A DNA stretch of 64,000 nt from Sipunculus nudus. Its lineage: Eukaryota; Annelida; Sipuncula; Golfingiida; Sipunculidae. Shown piece after piece: positions 25,041-37,069 of this stretch; positions within the stretch are counted from its first letter, which is position 1, and every line of letters starts with the position of its first letter. The position numbers were made by a program, and so were the translations under genes. The DNA is taken from contig CM049319.1 in NCBI GenBank assembly GCA_026874595.1, forward strand, positions 52,774,917 to 52,838,916. The letters are read 5' to 3'. The notes under the pieces are model-generated. The model was given only the letters and a program-made list of their open reading frames with translations, ran no database searches and was not told where the DNA came from.

Positions 25041-25660
25041 GGTGTGAAAGAACACACAAAAAAACCCACGCGTGTCCTACAAGGTAAATATTCCCGTAAC
25101 ATGACTGAGCAAGCACTGCAGGGACTTAGGCTGATGACAAATTTACTGTCATCAAACCTGTGTTCCTTTAAATCTTTCATTTAGCGGTGTCCACGTCCAT
25201 CTTCCACTGAACAAACAGACAGAATCAAACACACGGACACAAAGCTTAAGTTCTATAACAGGGTTGGCTTTGCCCGGAAACCCTGAAACCTAGCGCATGA
25301 GGCTCTTAATAGAACTGGCCGTTGTGTTACAAGCGGTTCAGTAGGCCTCCCTGTTTAACATACCAATATTTGCTTTGACACATCGCCTCTTGAGTTTCAG
25401 CTACTTTGTTTGTGTTGCCATGGAAACCACAGAACAAACAAACCCAAGCCTAGAAATGAAAACAAACCTGGGCTTGCCTGAGCAAATAGCAGCCTGGAAC
25501 AGTTTTATGTGAACGCCTGTCACTTTCACAATGGAATAACATGTTCGGGGCCTGATATGCTACAGAATGGCCATATTTGGCATGTTGCCTTATGAGGGGT
25601 AGAAAGCCAAAATAAACACCATCCAAATTAGTCCAAGTAGCTTTACAAGACAATTACAAA
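25041..25660. other. Base-balanced intronic island, candidate regulatory element
   Basis: About 600 bp of balanced composition with CpG present. The 67-codon minus frame has no domain. Candidate element by texture. Confidence 0.35.
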
Positions 25661-26250
25661 ATTTCTGGTTAAATCTAATAATTATGGACATACAGAATCT
25701 TTAACTATTGGAAAGAAAATGAAATTTAATTATTTAATCTTATTTATTTAACATTTAACAGTGTTAAATGTGTAAATGTTACATGAAATAAAATAATTAC
25801 AAATATTTATAAACATACATGTGTATATGTATGTGCATTAATTAATCAATGAAGGCAAAGATTAAGCAAAAAATTAGTTATCAAACAAACATGAGTGACT
25901 CCTTGAGCAAAAGTTTGTATGTTCTACACAGTAGCTAATGTTGGCTATGCAGATTAATATTAATATGGTAAGGTAGATCCCTATTATTTCAATATATTAA
26001 GTTAAGACTGACCAATAATGTTCTGTAAAACACTAAACAGACTAAAATATAATATAGATTATGAATGTTAATACTTGGAAAATGGCTTGCTATGTGATAA
26101 ACTTACTGAAAGAACAGCCAGTTGAATGAAAAGTACTGAAGTATCCATGATATGTAAAACTGTACTAGCGGAACTGTATAACTGTAGTGGACATGTACAA
26201 TTATCTAAACCTGGCAAGTTCAACAACTCATCACCTTAGTATGTACCAGT
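25661..26250. other. AT-rich intron
   Basis: Filler. No feature recognised. Confidence 0.4.
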
Positions 26251-26820
26251 GACTGAGACTGCACTAAATTGCAACCTTGGACTGAAATTTTCCACATTAT
26301 GCCCTGGTGCCAAATTTCAAAGGCGGTACATTTTAACTCCCAAGGGTCACGTAATGGACTGTTGTCCACAACAGCTCAACTAATGTTGTCCAAATCTGGC
26401 CTGACTCTCACAGTTCTTACCCTGGCCGAGCAGGGCTCTGTCCTTCTCAAATTGCCGGCCGCTAACAAGACGTTTGAAGAGCAGCACAGAACACCCAATG
26501 TACTAATTGGAGAAGCATGTCCGTGTCTCCCGTGTGCTCTAATCCTCACATTTTGTGATATGGAAGAGGATTTGCCTATGTAGGGAGAGTAATTGCTCAT
26601 CTCTGCACAGACCTCTACCGCCGGCCAAACATGGCTAGATAATCTGCCCATGCCTGGAGACTATCTTTCAGCCAGGCCACCCTTATGTCATATTAATTGC
26701 TGTTGAAGTATTTGTAAATCCCACAATCCTTCATCTTAGGCTCGAGACAAACCTTCCTGGGTATCAGCCTTTCCTGGGTTGTTAACGAGTCCCTCCAGTA
26801 CAGAACAGATATAATCAACG
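26251..26820. other. Base-balanced intronic island, candidate regulatory element
   Basis: Balanced block with overlapping frames of 104 codons (plus) and 91 codons (minus), both without domain or splice structure. CCAATGTACTAATTGGAGA near 26494 is an imperfect palindrome. Confidence 0.38.
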
Positions 26821-27840
26821 TATCAAGAATAACTAACATGACTACAAATTTAAAAGAAAAGCAGCACTAAAATTCTGGTCAGAGTTACTGTCGCCCTTAG
26901 AAATTAAGTTATATGTCATTATTTCTAACATCACTTTACCTTCAAAAGAAACCCTATCAAAGTCATTATGTCTTAATTATTAGCATTATAGGAAATTCGA
27001 AAGAAACCAACTATAATGAGAATCCTTATTAAATACAACCCTGGAAATTCAAATGATTAGTAAGTATTTCATTACTACTTTTATCACTAGGAATTCAAAA
27101 GAAAATGAGTCAGAATAAGTAATTCATTATTATTTACACCACTTAGAAATCATAGTTGCCATCAACAAGAATTCATGCCTTATAGCTGCTTTTTTTTACT
27201 CATTTTGAACCCTCAAATTAAATTACAGATTCTCAGTAAAATGACAACCCTTCAACATCTTTTCTTGGGAATTTCTGCTAGACACCACTGTATACTTCTG
27301 CCAGTTCACAAATAAACAGGCACATGGAAACAGGAAATTTTCACACACACACACATGTCATTATGATACCAAGTGACTTCCATCCAGGCATTATTAAAAG
27401 ATAAGGACAATAATTTCTTTTTAATAAGAATCACAGTACTAACATTATATATAAAATCATTAAAATTCCTGTGTAATAATGAATGAGCCAGGAATAATTG
27501 TTTTGACTGGATTAAACTTTCATCATACATTTGTAAATAGCAAGAGTTAAAATCCAGACTTTTAAGCTATAAAGTGACAGACATAACTTAAACCCAGGGC
27601 TTGAATAAATCTTAGCTATATGCTGATAAAACAGCACCCAGATAACCTGAGCTTGTGTCAAAATTCATTCAGTAGGCAAACAATATATGAAGGGAAGATG
27701 TGGAAAATGCATGATAAACATGTGATAAACCATAAATCATAAATATTGAAAGTCTGCAATCCGACACCCAGCAGAATTCTGAGAACATGAATGATTAAAG
27801 CTGTACCTAATTATTTATTCATTAATAATTTTCAGGACTA
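26821..27840. other. AT-rich intron
   Basis: Filler with a (CA)n tract at 27343-27356. No feature recognised. Confidence 0.4.
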
Positions 27841-29110
27841 CTTTTTTCCTGCGAGGACCACTTATTTTTGGGTTTAACTTGTCATGTTGCAAGCGCTACC
27901 TTTAGGTTGAGTGAAGCTCTGCAAAAACCACAAGGCTCTAATATTCTACAGGTGCATTTCATGCTACCCTCCCAATTCATTAGACCAGGTGTACATACAG
28001 GTAAACCTAGGCCTGTTAACAGCCACTCCCATGGGGGCCAGCCCACCACAGACTGACCTAGCCCTGAGCGAAATCCTGCTCCAGTAGGCTTGTTACCTGG
28101 CAGGGTCAATCTAAATATTTTAATACATTCAAAACAATGGGCTTTGTGACAGGAAGCCATGTCATGCATCACTCTTATGCCTGGGGTTCAAGTAGTCCTA
28201 TTATATCTAACCCCACATGTTACACTCAACTAAACCAATGAAAAATTGCCATGGCCAAACATGGGTTTCAACCACAGCTGTTTGAGTGTGTGTGTATAAT
28301 AGACTGTGGGGCTTAGTGCTGAGCGGTGGATGGTGTATTTATATGTGTAGACAGCTGTTTAACTTCAAGAAGATATAACGAAATGGCCACGTGGTATTTT
28401 GAAAATATTGCGTTCATATACCACAGGTCATATCAGACTCCTAAAACTGGAGAGCTATGGAGTTTCCAATGGAAAATTTTATAAAAATAACTCTGTGAAA
28501 ATTTATATTTTATCTGAATTTACGGAATACTCACTAATTAACTGTGTAACAAATTGAGCTGAGAAAATACACTTGTTATTATTACAAATTTTTTATTATA
28601 ATATACTCTTGAGATTTAAAAGTGCGATAATTCTTTATTGCTTATTAAACAATTATCTAATTCGTAATAGTACAAACAAACAGCAAACAGTCTTGATTAT
28701 TGCTGCTAATTCATGTTTTACCTTTCATGATTATTCAAACCTATATAGGTCATAAGTCTTTAAATTTATTGGGAGCCATTATAAACCATCTTCCTAATAT
28801 AATGACTCCGTTTATAGCTTAATTGCTATAAAACGTCTTTAACGAGAACAGCAAATACAAAACAGAAAATGATTAGGATGGTAACCTTGCGATAATGAGA
28901 TATTACGTGCCACTAAGTCGCTAAGCTATCTCCCATCTTCTGTTCCCTAATTTTAACATCAGATCTGATTAATCAATTTTTAGTCCTTTATGCCAGCCAA
29001 TCCGGGGGTAATTTTACATCAGGTATCATATGGAGTTAACAATGATTAAGCGCTAAAGATTTGTACTTAAACAGCCCGAGATAATTAACAAATCAATAAA
29101 TTTGTACTCA
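27841..29110. other. Mixed intron with base-balanced parts 27850-28440 and 28780-29110
   Basis: The first part carries overlapping 62- and 96-codon frames on opposite strands with no domain. The second has TAAT-core-rich, less biased sequence. Weak regulatory candidates. Confidence 0.33.
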
Positions 29111-29830
29111 CCAGAAAAGCAACACTGCCTTTTGTGATAAACTCAACACTGGATACCCACTTCTGACCTGAATTTTTTTATTATTTTTTATTCTAATAAC
29201 TTTATGCTTTAATAAAATACATGTGCAGTTACTGTTTTTGGCTCAGCATCGTGGTGATTGAGTCAAACCAGTCTAGATTTTATGTGGTATATAAAAATGA
29301 TTTACAGTATACAACACTTATTAAAACAGGAACAAGTTAGAAGATTTCTATATAAGAGTATTCATGGCACTAGTTTTGCTTCATTAGTCAAGATCTGGCA
29401 GACCATTCACTTTTATATGGCAAGGAATTTCCATTTACTGCTCAGATTTATTACAGATTTTGGACAAATTATGAAACTTTACTGTCACAACAGACAATAT
29501 CTAGCTCCACATTACAAACTTTTCAATGGTTAACACGGTCAGGGTTTGCTTAAGCTTATGGAAAGAATTTTAAAAGTACCTATTACTTATTTTTAAGTTT
29601 GAAAAAAATACTCTTTCTTATTTCTGAAACAGTTTTTTTTCACGGTTCTACAGTTATCCTCAATCTCATTTGGTAATTTCAGAAAAAAATATTTCCTTAT
29701 TTTAAATTTTTGAAAAATCTGTTTTTTTTTTAAATAAAAAGAGATAAAGAAATTAGAGATAATGCTATATTCATTTCATCAGTGTAACTACACAATTAAA
29801 CAGCTGAAGAATTCAATAAACTCTTGAAAA
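29111..29830. other. AT-rich intron
   Basis: Filler. A 91-codon plus frame at 29258-29533 has no family signature and an AT-driven composition. No feature recognised. Confidence 0.35.
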
Positions 29831-30370
29831 TGGGATTTTTGTCTTTATCATTACATGCATGGGCTGATTTATTTGTTTAACATGGCTGAAGTTGGTCTAA
29901 ATTACAAATTAAGAAGGTTGTTTATACAGGTGTTGTCTGCATCCTGCCTCCTATCCATTTCTGTTTCTTGTGGATTATCTTTGTTCAAGAAATATTTTTC
30001 TACGCAGCGAAAAAAACAGCTGAGCTTTGAAATGGCGAAACCCAAAATGAGCATGTTCTCGGAGACCCTATCAAACCAACAAGATAATACCCACAATGCT
30101 TTTACATCTGTTTAACAGACGGTCGTAATCACCGAGGTTTTTTCTTGTGGGATTAAACCCTGATAAAGTGTTAACATGTTTGTTTCAACAGACTGGAGGC
30201 CTTGGGTGATGTGGATATAACTGTTTTAAACCTCTCATTACGGTTTGCACTAACAGGCACAATACGTGCCGCATTTGAATTTGAGATTATGGTTTCACGG
30301 TCACCTGGAACAGCAAAAGTGAAACAGCTGTGGTGCAATATGGATGATGAACAACCCATAAGATGCTGAA
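29831..30370. other. Base-balanced intronic island
   Basis: Moderately balanced block. Overlapping plus and minus frames (86 and 64 codons) without domains. Weak regulatory candidate. Confidence 0.33.
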
Positions 30371-30880
30371 CTAATATTATAAATTATTATTTACCTTCAA
30401 ATTTACTACATCCTGAAAGTAAAGGGAATAAAGATTAAGTCCTACTACAATAACATGCGTTCCTAGAAAAATAAACTTTTTGTTATTACATCCCATTTTT
30501 AGCAGTTGGCTGGATGGCCAGCATAGATGATTAGAGTATGCATAATATATTCTTGTGAAATAAAGAAAATTTCTTTGGGGCCTGTTTTCAAAATTTTCTT
30601 TCAAGAAATGTATTTTCCACCCCATAACTTAAGGTTAATATATTAATTTGTCAACACACACTTATGCTAATTGGCAACTTTACAAACATTATGTTAAGGT
30701 TACAACTAATACTAATAATTAATTAACCAATATTATCTTATAAAATAGAATCTCTTCGACTTTCAACATTTAATCAGTTTACCAATCAGGAATAAGAGAA
30801 AATTTTGAGACTTATTAATATATATATATATATTTTTCTTTCATATAATTCACTGAAATATACAAAACAGCTCAAAACCA
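30371..30880. other. AT-rich intron
   Basis: Filler with a short (AT)n at 30818-30833. No feature recognised. Confidence 0.4.
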
Positions 30881-31900
30881 CAGGAGAAAGTTTAAATATG
30901 GCTTGAGCGCTCATCTGTTCAGCAATGCTAAGCTCCCATTTTCTTTAAAGTGCCTGGGTTATTATGGGATGGCATGTGTATCCCTCGACACTATACAGTA
31001 ACACAAATCATCCCCCCGTGCCGTTAAGACCTACAGCTGTATTAGGGTTTTATTTGTGATGGTTGTTTTTAACTTCCTGCAATATCATACGTGAGGAGTA
31101 AAAAGTGAAATTTCATGCTTCGTTTGAAAATCATATTAAACAACGGTTATGCACTACAGATTTGCCCAAGCTCCGCAAGCCTCAGTTGTTACATGTTAAG
31201 CTGCGGAAATCCTCGTGAGAGAGGGACAAGTGTTAAAATGCATGCTCGCTTGGTGACAAGCCCTGGGCATGACGAACCCGTCAGTTTCGCTACCTGATGT
31301 GTCACTTTACTCATGACAGTGAAACAACAGGGACAATACTGGCATTTGTGCCAAACAATGGCCACATTTAAACAGCGGATGTGAGTAATGGCTCTCAAAA
31401 ACACAACAACTGCGAAGGTCCAGGAGCCGTGAAATCTGAGCATTTTCAAACGGAACTTCTTTCTGTATCAAACGCACAGTCCAAACCACACACCACCAGG
31501 TCCTAGTCTTATATGGATCAGATGTTGCTTAAAATTCTTCCATGATGTCTTCTTGGAGAAAAAATTAAAAAGCTCCACACTGGCTAAGCTAGTTTTTTTT
31601 TCAAAGTGCAACTCAGCCACATAGGACACACAGTGTAAAAGCCATCCTTTGTGGTCTGAGTGTGGTTTCTTTGTTTATCTGTTTGTTCCACCTCATCTTG
31701 CGCAAACAGCAGGATCTACCTCACAAATGCACATTTGCAACCCGTGTTCAACGATATGTCAATACACTAACTTCAGTAAACACAATGGAGTCGGCCATTC
31801 TCACTGCTAGGACAAACACACTGTGTAAAGCAAGGCATGAAATAAACTACGTAATGCTCATGGCTTTCATCACAAAAGGACAGACTTAAGCTGTGTGTTT
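30881..31900. other. Base-balanced intronic island, about 1 kb
   Basis: Sustained balanced composition. Frames of 60-86 codons on both strands lack domains. Candidate regulatory block. Confidence 0.38.
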
Positions 31901-31979
31901 CTGTATTTCTCATGTGAAGTATGAGTAATGCCACAAAAACAAAACTGATCAGGAATTATACAAGATGAATCCAAATATA

Positions 31980-32790
31980 CTTATCTGATCCAAAATATGT
32001 TCAAGTCTGCTAAAAGGGTACAGAAGCCTGATCCAGAGATAAAAGCCTGATTCATAATAAATTTAAGCCATCTTTAAAAGTACCAAAGCCTGATCAAGAT
32101 ATGTTCAGATCCAGATCTGATCCATAATATGTTCAGGCCCGCTTTGAATGTACTGAAGCCTGATCCAGAGATATGAATGTCTGATCAAAAATAATGTTCA
32201 GGCTGGCCTTAAATGTACAAAAAGCCTGATCCAGAGATATGAATGTCTGATCAATTATAATGTTCAGGCCTGCCTGAACTATATAGAAGCCTGATCCAGC
32301 GATAAAAAGGTCTGATCCATTATAATTTTCAAGCCTGCTGCCAAGGTAGACAGCCTGATCCAGACATACATATGTCTGATAAATATGTTCAGGCCTGCCA
32401 TAACTATACAGAAGCCTGATCCAGCGATAAAAAGGTCTGATCCATCATAATTTTCAAGGCTGCTGCTAAGGTTGAAAGCCGGATCCAGAGACACTTAAGT
32501 CTGATCCATAATGCATTCATAAATGCTTCTCAGATTGAGAGCCTAATCGAGAATTACTAAATTATGGTCTCGAATATGTTAATGCCTGCTCCAAAGATGC
32601 TGCTGCTTGATCAGGAGACCTGAAGTTGGATACATAATGCATTAACGTCTGATCCAAAGGCAGAGAGCCTGATCCACAATGTAAATGCCTGATAAAAAGA
32701 TAAAGACACCTTATTCTGAGACACAAAAGTCTGAGTCTGACAACTCTTACATGTCTGATCCAAAGATACGAGATCTGGAGAGCAGACAGC
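31980..32790. repeat. Degenerate minisatellite, unit about 62 bp
   Basis: About a dozen diverged copies of a unit containing AGCCTGATCCAGAGATATGA and a second TCTGATCCATAATATGTTCA half. Two copies at about 32281 and 32404 are much more alike (spacing 123 bp), suggesting a later dimer duplication. Confidence 0.88.
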
Positions 32791-33747
32791 TCTATATATT
32801 TAATTAAATCAGTATGGGAACAAGAAAGCATACATTATTTATAACTTAATTAGTAATAATTGCTGTGTCACTTTTCTAAAGGCCATGCAAAATTACTTAA
32901 ATACATGAACTATGAGAAGATGTCAGTGTTTACAGATTTGCAAGAAACTAAACAAATATTTTTTTTGTTAATTCAGTGTCTTTTTACATATGCTAAGGGG
33001 ACATTTTGAAGTCCATGATACCTGTGTTTAATGCAGTAATCAGCAATGATTCAATGGAAATAGCAATGAAGGTATTAAACCTAATATTTCTTTTACACAC
33101 TAGCCAATTTTCAAATGACTTTGTTTTACTGTTTCAATAAAACTTCTTAAACAAACAAGTTACAGTGAACTATTTTTAAGTATTGCATACATATGTAACT
33201 TCACAGCAATACAATAACAAGAAATTACACTACAATCAATTAAAATGTTAATAAATTCCATATTATAATACAAGTCAATGAGTACCTGATCTTCAACTAA
33301 GCGTAAACATGCAATTCCATGTAAAGATGATGCAAATAGCAGCGTAAAAGGTTAGGTAGGGAAATCTAATTAAAAGCATTTTATACAGAAGGCTATAAAA
33401 CCGAACTGAAATTAGCTAGAGCCCTGCAAAGTTGCCCTGCTTTTGGCATGTTTTATCTTCTATAACATACACATATACACAAAACCCATACGCCCCATAT
33501 TTGCAGTACCCTTTGTGATTGGTACTACACAAACTTCTCATTACAAAACACACATTACATTACACAGGTCATCCCGGAGACCTTCAGGGGTTAAACTAAT
33601 TAACTGCAAATGATGTTTACTTACAGTAATTAATTCTTTGATCAATTCTTATCAAAGACAGTCACATATAGTTAATAATGGAGTTAAAAATGGAGTTTGT
33701 ACGATAATCAAAATAGTGTTATTTGTGTAACATACATATGGGAATAC
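32791..33747. other. AT-rich intron with a mixed patch 33290-33600
   Basis: Filler. The patch contains GATGCAAATAGC (octamer ATGCAAAT, about 33329) and TTACAGTAATTAATTC. Weak regulatory candidate. No gene recognised. Confidence 0.35.
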
Positions 33748-33751
33748 TTAA

Positions 33752-34121
33752 AGGTGCCCATTCACCTGTCTTTAAAAGGGTAAATTTGCTTGTGAAAATT
33801 TCTTATAATGCCTTCATGAAGGATGTATGAACTTGTTTATAATCAACATGTTGGTAAACACAGCAATGTTGACTAACAGGAAAAACATGTTACCTAAGGT
33901 GGTACGTTGCATATATGTGGAGTTAGAAAGGTCACTTGCTGCCAGATGCCCTTGTTGATTTTGTTTGATTATTCTGTCAGGCCCCTACATATTATAAACA
34001 CCTTCATATAAACAAACCAAGCAGCCTGTGTGTGCTGATATCCACATTTTCTGGCCTATTTTTGTAGAGCTCCAAGGGATTACCTTTAGTTTATAAAAGT
34101 CAGACAGGTGATTGGGCCCCT
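33752..34121. mobile_element. TTAA-flanked MITE, 370 bp
   Basis: Left inner end AGGTGCCCATTCACCTGTC; right end read inward AAGGGGCCCAATCACCTGTC. TTAA lies at both junctions (33748-33751 and 34122-34125). A TTAA target points to a piggyBac-like source, though the superfamily is inferred only from the flank. No coding sequence inside. Confidence 0.72.
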
Positions 34122-34125
34122 TTAA

Positions 34126-34760
34126 GCTTATTTCATTATGTTAACATCTAACATCATATTATATCCTTTAACACAACATTATAATTAAACATGCTATTAT
34201 ATCATTTATAATATTTGTTTAATGGTGGGAGGGGACAACTAGATCATTATATAATATCATAAAAATAAGGTTGATAGTGATTTAAACATTATATCTAATA
34301 AAGAAATGATTGATTAGGGACAGGACAAATGACGAATAATCTGTCATTACAAAATAGCCAATTCACCATGCATGTAAAAATGATGTTAGTTCAAAGCTGA
34401 AGTAAAAAGGTATATATTACAATAAAGCCTATCCCAAACTTCTAATACGGCAGTCAGAAATGCTGGTCAATTTATAAACAATGTATTTTAATATCAGACT
34501 CATTCATTATGATAGTAGTAAAGAAAATACTGGGGAAAAATACAATTCAATATACATGCTTACCTGTAAATGTCTGCATAAACACAAACTACACACACAT
34601 GCGTTTTAACTTACAGGTACACAAGTAATACATGCATTAATTATAATATACGGATGGTCTCTGCATGTGTTCTAACCTATATAACCCCCCTTACAATCAA
34701 TATTCAGTATTATATATTAATGTACTTCATATCACTATATATTAATATACATTAATATAT
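34126..34760. other. AT-rich intron
   Basis: Very AT-rich, with TATATTAA-type repeats at 34705-34765. No feature recognised. Confidence 0.4.
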
Positions 34761-35050
34761 TAACGACGCATCCCTCACATCCATCTAGCATGAGCATGCT
34801 TAATCAACCAATCAGAAGCCAGTAATCAGTTGCGTGGCATCAAGCAGATTACTTCGGACAATTCTGTGGCAGCCAATTGCATTGCTAATGTATGGTTAGT
34901 AGTTAATCACTGCATTCATTAACTGATTAGTTGTTTTTTCTTCGCTGCTGTTAGCGTGAATGGTTAAATGCAGGCAGCATGCATTTATGACAAAGAATCA
35001 TGCAAAGTAAAAGGCTGTCGCATAGACAGTCGACATGCAAGTGTGGATCT
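34761..35050. other. Base-balanced block directly downstream of the microexon
   Basis: In transcript direction this block follows the microexon donor. It is rich in recognisable factor words: AACCAATCAGAA (CCAAT), TTAATCACTGCATTC, TTTATGAC (Cdx/Hox-like), ACAAAG (Sox core) and ATGCAAAG (octamer-like). It could be an enhancer, or intronic splicing-control sequence of the kind that flanks regulated microexons. Confidence 0.42.
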
Positions 35051-35059
35051 CCTACTCAC

Positions 35060-35095
35060 CCGTCTTAGTTTTGGGCTCGGGAAGTTCTTCGTTGC
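35060..35095 (-). CDS. onecut: Candidate 36-nt onecut cassette microexon in the CUT-homeodomain linker
   Basis: On the minus strand a pyrimidine-leaning tract ends in cacctag, followed by 36 nt and then the strong donor G|gtgagt. Read in phase 1 it gives (G)NEELPEPKTKT and leaves a final G. That G joins the CT at the start of the homeodomain exon to form the Ala codon. Both ends are phase 1 and the length is 12 codons, so including or skipping it keeps the frame. Included, the linker reads NEELPEPKTKT-A-CKRK; skipped, the CUT exon would join directly to A-CKRK. Vertebrate HNF6 is known to have an isoform with extra linker residues at this place, which makes a cassette exon plausible. The evidence is splice signals, phase and position only. 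Whether it is constitutive or alternative cannot be seen. Confidence 0.72.
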
Positions 35096-35350
35096 CTAGG
35101 TGATTAAGCAAGACAATGGAATCAACGTAAAGTTTAACAAAGTAAGCAACAGTCCAACAAAATATATAGAATATCTGTGAAGATAGCTACACTATGTCAG
35201 AAGAAGGATTTTCGACAGCTTAAAGTTCTTTGTCTACTGCATAAAAAATGTCAAATATGCATAAATAAAAAATAAACAAAGTATGGTAAGGTATGGTGCA
35301 GCATAAAACATAGGAGAAAACAGAGAGATGTGTTGTTGGATCATACAGCA

Positions 35351-35364
35351 GCTCCCCCTACTGG
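35351..35364 (-). promoter_or_regulatory. CTCF-like motif upstream of the microexon
   Basis: The minus strand reads CCAGTAGGGGGAGC, 13 of 14 to the CTCF core. It is about 255 bp upstream of the microexon acceptor in transcript direction. Confidence 0.45.
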
Positions 35365-35770
35365 CCAAAATATGTGACATCTTATCTTTAAACCTTTTGC
35401 TGCTAATGAAAGTTCAACCCAAATATCCCACAGGCACAGTAATCAAGTGTCTCCTCAGTAAACAAGACATGTGAAAAATATCTGTATTTAGCAAAAGTGA
35501 TCAACCTCAATCATAATGTACAAGTGAACTGAAATCAATTTTCTTCATGTTAACTGATATTTGTAAACAAGATGAGAGATGTAACAGGGGTAATTGTACA
35601 GATAAATCACTGAATCACCCAATAATCAATGATATAAAGTGTACAAGAGCCCGGAGGTCAAAACTAGAATAAGCTATTTGCTTCATAATCAATTGACATT
35701 CACTGCATCAAGCCAATTCTGTCAATAGCTGAAAAGTGAAAAATTAATCCACTCACATTGCAATGTCACC
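35365..35770. other. AT-rich intron
   Basis: No feature recognised between the CTCF-like word and the minisatellite. Confidence 0.4.
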
Positions 35771-36788
35771 AGCAGATATACATATTTGTATGTGTCTATC
35801 TGCAGATATACATATTTGTATGTGTCTATCAGCAGATATACATATTTGTATGTGTCTATCAGCAGATATACATATTTGTATGTGTCTATCAGCAGATATA
35901 CATATTTGTATGTGTCTATCAGCAGATATACATATTTGTATGTGTTTATCAGCAGATATACATATTTGTTTGTGTTTATCAGCAGATAAACATATTTGTA
36001 TGTGTCTATCAGCAGATATACATATTTGTATGTGTCTATCAGCAGATATACATATTTGTATGTGTCTATCAGCAGATATACATATTTGTATGTGTCTATC
36101 AGCAGATATACATATTTGTATGTGTCTATCAGCAGATATACATATTTGTATGTGTCTATCAGCAGATATACATATTTGTATGTGTCTATCAGCAGATATA
36201 CATATTTGTATGTGTCTATCAGCAGATAAACATATTTGTATGTGTCTATCAGCAGATATACATATTTGTATGTGTCTATCAGCAGATATACATATTTGTA
36301 TGTGTCTATCAGCAGATATACATATTTGTATGTGTCTATCAGCAGATATACATATTTGTATGTGTCTATCAGCAGATATACATATTTGTATGTGTCTATC
36401 AGCAGATATACATATTTGTATGTGTCTATCAGCAGATATACATATTTGTATGTGTCTATCAGCAGATATACATATTTGTATGTGTTTATCAGCAGATATA
36501 CATATTTGTTTGTGTTTATCAGCAGATAAACATATTTGTATGTGTCTATCAGCAGATATACATATTTGTATGTGTCTATCAGCAGATATACATATTTGTA
36601 TGTGTCTATCAGCAGATATACATATTTGTATGTGTCTATCAGCAGATATACATATTTGTATGTGTCTATCAGCAGATATACATATTTGTATGTGTCTATC
36701 AGCAGATATACATATTTGTATGTGTCTATCAGCAGATATACATATTTGTATGTGTCTATCAGCAGATAAACATATTTGTATGTGTGTC
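35771..36788. repeat. Minisatellite, 30-bp unit, 34 copies, with 540-bp higher-order repeat
   Basis: Units begin exactly every 30 bp with AGCAGATATACATATTTGTA. Variant units (AGATAAAC) occur at 35981, 36221, 36521 and 36761. The TTTGTTTGTGTTT variant occurs in the units at 35951 and 36491. The paired variants are each 540 bp apart, so an 18-unit block was duplicated. All three plus frames stay open because 30 is a multiple of three; the 357- and 361-codon frames are artefacts. Confidence 0.98.
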
Positions 36789-37069
36789 TATAAAGTACAA
36801 GTTAGTAACCTTCATCATTATTGTTGTGTGAGAATTTGCAACAAATGAAATGGAAGGAGCATGTTTCTACTTTTATTTAAGTAGAAGATCACTTCTTAAC
36901 ATACATATTAAAATATGTATTATTATACCTGTGATGCAACAGATAAGCCAAGACAAGTCACATGACAGATCACTGATCAATTTTAAAATCTTAGACAATT
37001 TGTAAAATGGTAGGACCACTACAAGGCATATACAATAAAAATATATTTCCCCTGATTAATTCTCATATA
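36789..37069. other. AT-rich intron
   Basis: No feature recognised. Confidence 0.4.

Larger units (their letters stand above)
5317..35059 (-). other. onecut: Giant onecut intron (about 29.7 kb) between microexon and homeodomain exon
   Basis: Bounded by the microexon donor gtgagt (35054-35059, minus) and the homeodomain-exon acceptor (5317-5320). The phase is 1 at both ends. If the microexon is skipped, the intron extends to the CUT exon outside the window. It holds minisatellites, pogo-like relics and many base-balanced islands listed separately. No second gene can be recognised in it on either strand. Confidence 0.7.

Noticed and set aside
35771-36788. CRISPR-like array of 30-bp repeats
   Set aside because: The repeats are directly abutting with no spacers, in a eukaryotic intron.
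35758-36848. 357- and 361-codon plus-strand frames
   Set aside because: Pure 30-bp tandem repeat; all three plus frames are open because the unit has no stop and is a multiple of three.
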